From assembly GCA_944384285.1 (NCBI GenBank), contig CALWSX010000020.1:1-5754 (forward strand): a stretch of 5,754 bases of DNA, in the 5' to 3' direction. The notes beneath the pieces are model-generated. The model saw nothing but the letters and a program-made list of their open reading frames with translations, had not been told where the DNA came from and ran no database searches. The stretch comes from an uncultured Lachnospiraceae bacterium (GTDB taxonomy: Bacteria > Bacillota > Clostridia > Lachnospirales > Anaerotignaceae). Each line of letters opens with the position of its first letter. Positions within the stretch are counted from its first letter, which is position 1. Below, one piece after another: positions 1 to 4,921 of the stretch. Both the position numbers and the translations under genes were made by a program.

Positions 1-66
1 CCATCTGCCGTTACCGTCCATAATTATTGCAATATGACTTGGCAGTCTATTAAAATCTATTTCCAT
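1..66 (-). CDS. uppS: Undecaprenyl diphosphate synthase (isoprenyl transferase), N-terminal fragment
   Basis: Only the first 22 codons are inside the window; the gene runs off the left edge. The minus-strand reading begins MEIDFNRLPSHIAIIMDGNG and continues R-W. HIAIIMDGNGRW is the hallmark N-terminal motif of cis-prenyltransferases, in which the Asp of MDGNGRW binds Mg2+ and diphosphate. The enzyme condenses isopentenyl diphosphate units onto farnesyl diphosphate to make the C55 lipid carrier precursor for peptidoglycan synthesis, in the cytosol at the membrane. The start is an ATG at 66-64, preceded by GGAGG (76-72) with a 5-nt spacer. The gene is often downstream of frr; here it instead follows a non-coding divergent spacer with its own candidate promoter. 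The family call is firm from this motif; nothing can be said about the rest of the protein. Confidence 0.9.
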   Translation of the reverse strand, partial: MEIDFNRLPSHIAIIMDGNGRW

Positions 67-98
67 AATTTCCTCCACCACTTTGTAATCTACCACGC

Positions 99-107
99 AT
101 TATATCA
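99..107 (-). promoter_or_regulatory. Candidate extended -10 promoter for uppS
   Basis: The minus strand reads TGATATAAT, an extended -10 element (TGn plus a perfect TATAAT). It would start transcription near position 92, giving a leader of about 25 nt that contains the GGAGG site. No good -35 is seen 16-18 bp upstream, as is tolerated for extended -10 promoters. The AT-rich setting makes chance matches common. Confidence 0.45.
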
Positions 108-171
108 AAAAATATAATAAAAAACTACCCTTATTTGCTAAAACGATATTATTTTGAAATTTATTAAGAAG

Positions 172-211
172 TTTTAAATTTATTTTTATTATTTTAGAAA
201 TAAATTTAAAA
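172..211. repeat. Perfect 14-bp AT-only inverted repeat in the uppS/ECF divergent spacer
   Basis: TTTTAAATTTATTT at 172-185 is the exact reverse complement of 198-211, with a 12-nt loop at 186-197. The arms contain no G or C, so an RNA hairpin would be weak. The position between two divergent genes suits an operator, a weak bidirectional terminator or a cruciform. The rest of the 331-bp spacer (67-397) holds the two candidate promoters and a small hairpin; no gene is visible in it. Confidence 0.6.
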
Positions 212-240
212 TATAAGAATTGTTATTTTATAATTTAGTA

Positions 241-268
241 TTGAAAAATTTTGAATTCAAGTTATAAT
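241..268 (+). promoter_or_regulatory. Candidate sigma-A promoter for the ECF S-component operon
   Basis: TTGAAA (241-246), a 16-bp spacer and TATAAT (263-268) form a near-consensus housekeeping promoter. Transcription would start near 275, leaving a leader of about 120 nt before the ATG at 398. It is the best -35/-10 pair noticed in this spacer, but the region is very AT-rich. Confidence 0.45.
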
Positions 269-283
269 AATTTTATTAAGTTT

Positions 284-311
284 AAATGTTAGTGAAATGG
301 ATCTAAACATT
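284..311 (+). promoter_or_regulatory. Small hairpin in the leader of the ECF S-component gene
   Basis: AATGTT plus AG (285-292) can pair with CT plus AACATT (303-311), with one bulged A at 305 and a loop of about 10 nt. This makes an 8-bp stem just downstream of the predicted start of transcription. It matches no riboswitch that I recognise. It may be an operator-like dyad or chance. Confidence 0.2.
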
Positions 312-397
312 AGACTATTATCACAAAATACATTTTCTTAATATTAAATTTCAGCATCGTATCATTATTAAAACGAACGAAAGCAGGAGGTATTTTT

Positions 398-1009
398 ATG
401 ACAACAACTTTATCAAACAAAACTTTGGATTTTGTTAAACTCTCACTTTTAACCGCAATTATTTTTTTATTGGCTTTTGTGCCCGGTCTTGGTTATATAC
501 CTATAGGCCCTACAAGAGCAACAACTATTCACATTCCTGTTATTATAGGTTCTATCCTACTTGGACCTAAAAAAGGAGCTATTCTTGGATTTTTCTTCGG
601 TCTTACAAGTTTAATTATTAATACCGTTACACCAACTATTACATCTTTTGTTTTTTCTCCTTTCTTTTCATCAAGCTTTGGAGATGGAAACTTTTTTAGT
701 CTTGTAATATGTTTTGTTCCAAGAATACTTATCGGAATTGTTCCTTATTACGCACATAAAGCTTTAAAATTTATTAAAAACAATTCAATCTCTTTAGCTA
801 TATCAGCAGTATTAGGATCTCTTGTAAACACACTTCTTGTAATGAATTTAATATTTTTCTGTTTTAAAGATTCTTATGCTTCAGCTAAAGGTATAGCTAT
901 TGATACATTATATAATGTTATTTTATCCGTTATTGTAATAAACGGTATTCCAGAAGCTATTGTTGCTGGAATCATTGTTGCTGCAGTATGTAAAATATTG
1001 AAAAAATAA
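398..1009 (+). CDS. ECF-type transporter S component (substrate-binding membrane subunit)
   Basis: This 203-residue, very hydrophobic protein has about six membrane segments, near residues 11-33, 43-56, 60-76, 99-118, 131-156 and 167-199. This is the size and topology of S components of energy-coupling factor vitamin importers (ECF_trnsprt family). Family-like features are the first-helix stretch SLLTAIIFLLAF, then HIPVIIGSILLGPKKGA (45-61), GFFFGLTSL (64-72), CFVPRILIG (105-113) and NGIPEAIVAG near the C-terminus. In this family the S component binds the vitamin and docks onto a shared EcfA-EcfA'-EcfT module, which must be encoded elsewhere since none is present here. The substrate is not readable from the sequence; pantothenate- and folate-type S proteins are relatives. 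The start is supported by AGGAGG (385-390), 7 nt before the ATG. The gene lies 19 bp upstream of the deacylase gene, probably in one transcript. Confidence 0.85.
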   Translation: MTTTLSNKTLDFVKLSLLTAIIFLLAFVPGLGYIPIGPTRATTIHIPVIIGSILLGPKKGAILGFFFGLTSLIINTVTPTITSFVFSPFFSSSFGDGNFFSLVICFVPRILIGIVPYYAHKALKFIKNNSISLAISAVLGSLVNTLLVMNLIFFCFKDSYASAKGIAIDTLYNVILSVIVINGIPEAIVAGIIVAAVCKILKK

Positions 1010-1028
1010 ATTTTTGTGAGGTATAAAT

Positions 1029-1502
1029 ATGTCTATTCAATCTGTAAGAGAATATTTTAAACAATTTGGACGTGAAAATGATGTTATGGAAAAAGAAGGT
1101 TCAAGTGCTACTGTAGAATTAGCCGCAGAACTTTTGGGTGTAATACCAGGTCGTATTGCAAAAAGTATGCTTTTTATATTGCCTGATGAATCAACTGTAA
1201 TGATTATTGCTGCCGGTGATGTTAAAATAGATAACAGAAAATATAAAGATATTTTTAAAACAAAACCTAAAATCTGTCCTGCTGATTTAATGGTAGAACT
1301 TACAGGACATGAACTCGGTGGAAACTGTCCTTTTGGTTTAAAAACAAAAATTGATGTTTATCTTGATGAATCATTAAAAAGATTTGATACTGTATTCCCG
1401 GCTGCCGGAAGTCATAACTCCATGATTGAACTTAATTTAGACGATTTATACAAATTTTCAAATGCTATATCTTTTATAGATGTTTGCAAACCAAAAGAAT
1501 AA
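1029..1502 (+). CDS. YbaK/EbsC-family aminoacyl-tRNA deacylase (trans-editing domain protein)
   Basis: This 157-residue protein matches the free-standing tRNA_edit (YbaK/EbsC/ProX) fold over its full length. Family landmarks are LGVIPGRIAKSMLF (36-49) with the conserved Lys45, VKIDNRKYK (65-73), GGNCPFGLK (97-105), VYLDESL..FDTVFPAAGSHN (110-130) and the terminal IELNLDDL. Characterised members hydrolyse mischarged aminoacyl-tRNAs, mostly Cys-tRNAPro or Ala-tRNAPro, in the cytosol; the conserved Lys is needed for catalysis. Which mischarged tRNA this one edits cannot be decided here. GTGAGG (1016-1021) stands 7 nt before the ATG. The 19-bp gap to the upstream ECF gene and the terminator right after the stop indicate a two-gene operon. 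The functional link to vitamin import is unclear and may be accidental. Confidence 0.85.
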   Translation: MSIQSVREYFKQFGRENDVMEKEGSSATVELAAELLGVIPGRIAKSMLFILPDESTVMIIAAGDVKIDNRKYKDIFKTKPKICPADLMVELTGHELGGNCPFGLKTKIDVYLDESLKRFDTVFPAAGSHNSMIELNLDDLYKFSNAISFIDVCKPKE

Positions 1503-1507
1503 TAAAT

Positions 1508-1548
1508 AAGACCTCCTTTATTTTTAAAGGAGGTCTTTTATTTATTTT
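1508..1548. terminator. Bidirectional intrinsic terminator between convergent genes
   Basis: AAGACCTCCTTTA (1508-1520) pairs perfectly over 13 bp with 1525-1537 around a TTTT loop, followed on the plus strand by a T-rich tract (1538-1548). On the minus strand the hairpin follows the nitroreductase stop codon at 1542-1544 and is followed by T-rich sequence, so it can serve both genes. The plus arm includes CCTCC and the other arm AGGAGG, which is chance or structural rather than a ribosome binding site, since no start codon follows. Confidence 0.93.
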
Positions 1549-2036
1549 ACATAATGTATTCTTGTTTTATCAAATCTATCTTGCTGTGGGTTAACCTTTA
1601 CAGGATATCCGCAAGAAATTAAAGCAAAAGCTGACAAAGTATCAGGAATTTGTAAAACTTCTCTTACTTTTTCCATTCTTTCTTCTACAGGTGCAATCCC
1701 AAGCCATACAGCTCCAAGACCTAAGTTGTCTATTTCAAGAAGCATATTTTCTACACTTGCAGATAAATCTATATGTGCATAATTCGGACACATAATATCA
1801 TGTCTGTAACATGCCGCAAAACCTAAAGGTGCATTATTAAGACTTCCGGCATAAGGACTGCATTTTGCAAGTTCTTTTAAAACTTCTTTATTTGTAATTA
1901 CATAAAACTCCCAAGGCTGCTGATTTCTTGCAGAAGGGGCTGCCATAGCCGCTTTTAAAATTTGTTCAATTTTTTCTTCTTCAACTTCTTTGTCTAAAAA
2001 CTCACGAATACTTGTTCTATGAAATATACTGTTCAA
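1542..2036 (-). CDS. Nitroreductase-family FMN-dependent oxidoreductase
   Basis: This 164-residue protein is a compact member of the nitroreductase family: FMN-binding homodimers that reduce quinones, nitro compounds or other electrophiles with NAD(P)H. The N-terminal HRTSIREF (6-13) carries the Arg and Ser that contact FMN phosphate. APSARNQQPWEFYVI (33-47) is the family signature with the NQQPW loop. ENMLLEIDNLGLGAVWLGI (96-114) forms the dimer and FMN helix and turn, and CGYP (142-145) begins the C-terminal FMN segment ending in RFDKTRIHYV. Length is at the short end of the family. No ATG is in position: the start is a TTG (2036-2034) with GGAGG (2048-2044) 7 nt upstream, which puts HRTSIRE at the usual distance from the N-terminus. 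Substrate is unknown. It stands alone, convergent with the deacylase and divergent from metY. Confidence 0.9.
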   Translation of the reverse strand: MNSIFHRTSIREFLDKEVEEEKIEQILKAAMAAPSARNQQPWEFYVITNKEVLKELAKCSPYAGSLNNAPLGFAACYRHDIMCPNYAHIDLSASVENMLLEIDNLGLGAVWLGIAPVEERMEKVREVLQIPDTLSAFALISCGYPVKVNPQQDRFDKTRIHYVK

Positions 2037-2043
2037 AATATCG

Positions 2044-2048
2044 CCTCC
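2044..2048 (-). promoter_or_regulatory. Ribosome binding site that fixes a TTG start for the nitroreductase
   Basis: The minus strand reads AAGGAGG followed by the 7-nt spacer CGATATT and then TTG. No ATG or GTG lies at a suitable distance in frame, so the Shine-Dalgarno position decides the start. Confidence 0.8.
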
Positions 2049-2057
2049 TTTTTAAAC

Positions 2058-2071
2058 ATTATACTATAACA
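2058..2071 (-). promoter_or_regulatory. Candidate promoter for the nitroreductase gene
   Basis: Two overlapping -10 elements lie on the minus strand: TGTTATAGT (2071-2063), an extended -10, and TATAAT (2063-2058). The extended -10 gives a start near 2056 and a leader of about 20 nt containing the GGAGG site. The perfect TATAAT would put the start almost on the ribosome binding site, so the first is preferred. No convincing -35 is seen. Confidence 0.4.
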
Positions 2072-2351
2072 AATTAATAAAAGTAAATTTTATTTTTATA
2101 TATGTAAAATTATAAAATCTACTAATATAAAAAGTTTTTATTTTCTTAATTAAACATTTTTATATTACAGTATAAGTTTGTTGACATATTTAATCTATTT
2201 CAAAAATTTAATAAAATAGTATTAAAATAAACATTTATATTGATGTGTTACCCTTCTCTTTATACAAAAAATATCATATAAATAACAAATAGTGAAAAAT
2301 TAATTTATATATTTTACTATATTATAAACTTAAAAGGCAATTTTTTTATGC
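2072..2351. other. AT-rich divergent spacer between the nitroreductase and metY
   Basis: This is the core of a 407-bp non-coding stretch (2037-2443). No credible ORF, tRNA or S-box or T-box leader was recognised. It holds an 11-bp AT-only inverted repeat (2123-2133 with 2157-2167) and an isolated TTGACA at 2181-2186 that lacks a -10 at proper distance. Nothing else of note is seen. Confidence 0.5.
2123..2167. repeat. AT-only 11-bp inverted repeat in the met upstream spacer
   Basis: TAATATAAAAA (2123-2133) is exactly complementary to 2157-2167. Inside, GTTT (2134-2137) can pair with AAAC (2152-2155), with one bulged A. The stem is weak because it is nearly all A and T. It could be a regulator site or chance in a sequence of this composition. 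Confidence 0.35.
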
Positions 2352-2381
2352 TTGCAATACATAAAGATAAAAGTATATAAT
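2352..2381 (+). promoter_or_regulatory. Candidate promoter of the metY-metA operon
   Basis: TTGCAA (2352-2357), an 18-bp spacer and a perfect TATAAT (2376-2381) predict a start near 2388. The remaining leader of about 55 nt is too short for an S-box (SAM-I) or T-box element, so control by such a leader is unlikely if this is the main promoter. Confidence 0.5.
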
Positions 2382-2443
2382 GTAAAGAAACCTAAAAAGA
2401 AAAAAATATTATTTATATTTTAAATACAGGGAGGTAAGCCTAA

Positions 2444-3724
2444 ATGAATAACAATTATAAAATAGAGACATCTCTTGTTCAATCACACGAAAACTTTAAA
2501 GAAGGTGAGCCAAGAGTTTATCCTTTAGTACAAAGCACAACTTACAACTTCAAAGATCCTGACTTTGTTGCAGCTCTTTTCGATTTAAAAGTTGAAGGTG
2601 ATATGTACTCAAGAATAAGCAACCCTACAGTAAATGCTTTCGAAAGAAAAATAGCTGATCTTGAAGGCGGCGTTGGCGCTGTTGCTGTAGCATCAGGACA
2701 GGCTGCTACAACTATGGCTATTTTAAATATATGTGAAGCTGGCGACAACATAATCGCAACATCAACTCTTTATGGCGGTACTCATACTCTTTTATCATCA
2801 ACTCTCGCAAAAATAGGTATTAAAACTATCTTTGTAGATCCTGAAGATGATTTAGAAAAATTAAATGCAGCTGTAACAGAAAAAACAAAAGCTGTTTTTG
2901 GTGAAACTATCGGAAACCCAGGAATGAACATTCTTGATATTGAAAAATTCGCTAAATTTGCTCACAATAATAAACTTCCTTTAATCATTGACAATACTAT
3001 AGCTACACCTTATCTTTGCCGTCCTTTTGAATATGGTGCAGACATCGTAATCCATTCAACAACAAAATATATTGACGGACAAGGAACATGTGTAGGTGGT
3101 GTTGTTGTTGACAGTGGTAATTTTGACTGGGAAGAAAGCGGAAGATTCCCATGTCTTACAGAACCAGATGAAGCATATCATGGAATTACTTATACAAAAG
3201 AATTTAAAAATGCAGCTTATATCACAAAAGCAAGAGCCAATATATTACGTGATTATGGTTCTACTATGAGTGCTTTTAATGCTTATCTTTACTTAAGAAG
3301 CTTAGAAACTTTACACGTACGTATGGACAGACATTGCGAAAATGCTTTAAAAGTTGCTAAATACCTTGAAAATCATGAAAAAATTGAATGGGTAAACTAT
3401 TCTGTTTTAGAAAACGATAAATATCACGCTCTCCAGCAAAAATATCTTAAAAAAGGAGCAAGTGGAATGCTCTTATTTGGAATTAAAGGAGGAGCAGAAG
3501 CCGGAAGACTCTTTACAAAAAATCTTAAATGGATTAACAATGCAGTACATTTAGGAGATGTAAGAACTTGTCTTCTTCACCCTGCAAGCACAACTCATCG
3601 TCAGCTTTCAGAAGAACAGCAAATTGCTGCAGGCGTACTCCCTGAAGCTATAAGACTTAATGTAGGCTTAGAAAATGTTGACGATATTATAAATGACATT
3701 GAACAATCATTAAGCAAACTTTAA
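2444..3724 (+). CDS. metY: O-acetylhomoserine sulfhydrylase (O-acetylhomoserine (thiol)-lyase)
   Basis: This cytosolic PLP enzyme replaces the acetyl group of O-acetylhomoserine with sulfide to give homocysteine, the direct-sulfhydrylation route to methionine. The 426-residue length is typical of MetY and longer than the roughly 380-400 of MetB/MetC relatives in the same Cys/Met-metabolism PLP family. Visible landmarks are YSRISNPT (55-62, PLP phosphate contact from the neighbouring subunit), ASGQAA (83-88), TLYGGTH (108-114), Asp183 in IIDNT (pyridine nitrogen), the Schiff-base Lys208 in HSTTKYIDG, and LLHPASTTHRQ (377-387) with Arg404 in AIRLNVGLE for substrate carboxylate binding. The region around residues 227-260 (NFDWEESGRFPCLTEPDEAYHG) is characteristic of MetY. 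GGGAGG (2429-2434) stands 9 nt before the ATG. It is followed after 36 bp by metA, which makes its substrate, so the two form an operon. Confidence 0.95.
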   Translation: MNNNYKIETSLVQSHENFKEGEPRVYPLVQSTTYNFKDPDFVAALFDLKVEGDMYSRISNPTVNAFERKIADLEGGVGAVAVASGQAATTMAILNICEAGDNIIATSTLYGGTHTLLSSTLAKIGIKTIFVDPEDDLEKLNAAVTEKTKAVFGETIGNPGMNILDIEKFAKFAHNNKLPLIIDNTIATPYLCRPFEYGADIVIHSTTKYIDGQGTCVGGVVVDSGNFDWEESGRFPCLTEPDEAYHGITYTKEFKNAAYITKARANILRDYGSTMSAFNAYLYLRSLETLHVRMDRHCENALKVAKYLENHEKIEWVNYSVLENDKYHALQQKYLKKGASGMLLFGIKGGAEAGRLFTKNLKWINNAVHLGDVRTCLLHPASTTHRQLSEEQQIAAGVLPEAIRLNVGLENVDDIINDIEQSLSKL

Positions 3725-3743
3725 TAAAACATAAATTTATTTT

Positions 3744-3750
3744 GGAAGGA
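3744..3750 (+). promoter_or_regulatory. Ribosome binding site selecting a TTG start for metA
   Basis: GGAAGGA ends 10 nt before the TTG at 3761. An ATG sits directly behind it (3751-3753) but is in another frame, reads only 15 codons to a stop at 3796-3798, and is too close to the Shine-Dalgarno sequence. The TTG restores the expected MetA N-terminus MPVIIPRELPA. Confidence 0.75.
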
Positions 3751-3760
3751 ATGAAGCATT

Positions 3761-4693
3761 TTGCCTGTAATTATACCAAGAGAACTGCCTGCAAATAAAA
3801 TACTTCGTGACGAAAACGTTTTTGTTATTGATAAGGAAAGAGCTGAGCACCAGGATATTCGTCCTCTTAACATTGCTCTTGTAAACCTTATGCCTACAAA
3901 AATTGCTACAGAAACACAGTTTACAAGACTTTTATCCGGTTCACCGGTTCAGATTAACCTTGATTTTATATATACTGAATCTTATGTACCAAAGCATACA
4001 AGTAAAGAACATCTTACAGACTTTTATAAAGGCCTTAACGAAATTAGAGATAAAAAATATGATGCTTTCATTATAACAGGAGCACCTGTTGAAACTCTTG
4101 ATTTTGAAGATGTTGATTATTGGCCTGAAATGAAAGAATTACTTGATTTTTCTATTTCAAATGCAACATGTGCAATGTATATATGCTGGGGCGCTCAAGC
4201 AGCTTTGTACAAATTTTTTGGGATAAATAAAAAACCTCTTCCTAAAAAAATGTTTGGTGTTTTCCCTCATATAAAAACTGCTGACAAAAATCTTTTATTA
4301 AGAGGTTTTGATGATGTATTTTATGCACCTCATTCAAGACATACTTATGTAGAAGAAAAAGATATCGCAAGTGTTCCTGAAATAGACATACTTGCAAAAT
4401 CTGAAGAAGCCGGTGTTCACATCGCTGCTACTAAAGACTATAAAATGATATTTTTAATGGGACACGGTGAATATGACAGAGACACTCTTAAATATGAATA
4501 TGACAGAGATGTATCTTTAGGAAAAGAAATAGAAATACCTAAAAACTATTATCCAAATGATGACCCGTCAAAAACACCTTATGTCACATGGCAGGCTCAT
4601 TCTAATCTTTTATTTAAAAACTTTGTAAATCTTGTATATCAGATTACACCATATGATATTGAAAAGATAGGAACTGAAAGACTTTCACATTAA
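3761..4693 (+). CDS. metA: Homoserine O-acetyltransferase, MetA type
   Basis: This cytosolic enzyme acylates homoserine in the first committed step of methionine synthesis. The 310 residues match the MetA family (class I glutamine-amidotransferase-like fold) end to end: IPRELPANKIL at the N-terminus, NLMPTK (42-47) with Lys47, Cys142 in YICWGAQA as nucleophile, PHSRHTYV (190-197), and MGHGEYDRDTL (233-243) supplying His235 and Glu237, then WQAHSNLLF. The sequence ITGAPVETLDF places Glu at position 111. In characterised family members Glu111 goes with acetyl-CoA use and Gly111 (as in E. coli) with succinyl-CoA, so this is called an acetyltransferase despite the family's common 'succinyltransferase' label. 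The upstream O-acetylhomoserine sulfhydrylase gene agrees. The start is TTG, chosen because it gives the family N-terminus and follows GGAAGGA. Confidence 0.94.
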   Translation: MPVIIPRELPANKILRDENVFVIDKERAEHQDIRPLNIALVNLMPTKIATETQFTRLLSGSPVQINLDFIYTESYVPKHTSKEHLTDFYKGLNEIRDKKYDAFIITGAPVETLDFEDVDYWPEMKELLDFSISNATCAMYICWGAQAALYKFFGINKKPLPKKMFGVFPHIKTADKNLLLRGFDDVFYAPHSRHTYVEEKDIASVPEIDILAKSEEAGVHIAATKDYKMIFLMGHGEYDRDTLKYEYDRDVSLGKEIEIPKNYYPNDDPSKTPYVTWQAHSNLLFKNFVNLVYQITPYDIEKIGTERLSH

Positions 4694-4701
4694 AAAATAT
4701 A

Positions 4702-4757
4702 AAAAGCCCATTATATTAACACAAAATGTTAATGATTAATGGGCTTTTATTTTTTTA
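4702..4757. terminator. Bidirectional intrinsic terminator behind metA
   Basis: AAAAGCCCATTA (4702-4713) pairs perfectly over 12 bp with 4737-4748. An inner stem TTAACA/TGTTAA (4716-4721 with 4727-4732) is capped by CAAAA. A T-rich run (4748-4757) follows on the plus strand. The A-rich stretch 4692-4705 gives a T-tract on the minus strand, so the same hairpin could also stop a minus-strand transcript coming from the CRISPR array. Confidence 0.92.
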
Positions 4758-4790
4758 TTATTTTTATATTAAAACACATTATTATAAATT
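4755..4790. repeat. Possible fossil CRISPR repeat left of the array
   Basis: Aligned without gaps to the 36-bp array repeat, this stretch matches at about 22 of 36 positions, and at 18 of 26 in the right-hand part (TATATTAAA..ACA.TATT). It lies 29 bp left of the next decayed repeat, one base off the array spacing. Low-complexity AT sequence makes a chance match possible. Confidence 0.3.
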
Positions 4791-4819
4791 ATTATGTTAA
4801 TTGATTTCACTTTCTTGTT

Positions 4820-4855
4820 TATTGATTCTTATACTAAACTATACTATTTTCAAAC
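4820..4855. repeat. Strongly decayed terminal CRISPR repeat
   Basis: 27 of 36 positions match the array repeat and it is exactly in register, with a 30-bp spacer (4856-4885) to the next repeat. Differences are at repeat positions 1, 2, 5, 7, 8, 10, 20, 23 and 30, concentrated in the left third; four are C to T. The right end, TATTTTCAAAC, stays close to consensus. Confidence 0.85.
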
Positions 4856-4885
4856 TCCTCTGTCAGTGTCTGATAGGATTTCCTA

Positions 4886-4921
4886 TTTTTACATTTATAC
4901 TAAATTACACTACTCTCAAAC
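4886..4921. repeat. Mildly decayed CRISPR repeat
   Basis: 32 of 36 positions match the array repeat. Differences are G to T at position 1, C to T at 9 and 10, and T to C at 28. The first-base change creates a run of five T at 4886-4890 just after a small hairpin in the preceding spacer. The spacer to the first intact repeat is 4922-4951 (30 bp). Confidence 0.92.

Noticed and set aside
67..397. Riboswitch in the leader of the ECF S component
   Set aside because: No recognised vitamin riboswitch core is visible; only a weak 8-bp hairpin and an AT-only dyad are present.
1511..1535. AGGAGG and CCTCC motifs as ribosome binding sites
   Set aside because: They are the two arms of the terminator hairpin and no start codon follows at a useful distance.
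2181..2186. Perfect TTGACA box upstream of metY
   Set aside because: No -10-like hexamer at 16-18 bp downstream; the pair at 2352-2381 is better placed.
2542..2751. 69-codon minus-strand ORF
   Set aside because: Antisense to the PLP-enzyme coding region of metY, with no supporting signals; a shadow of the real gene.
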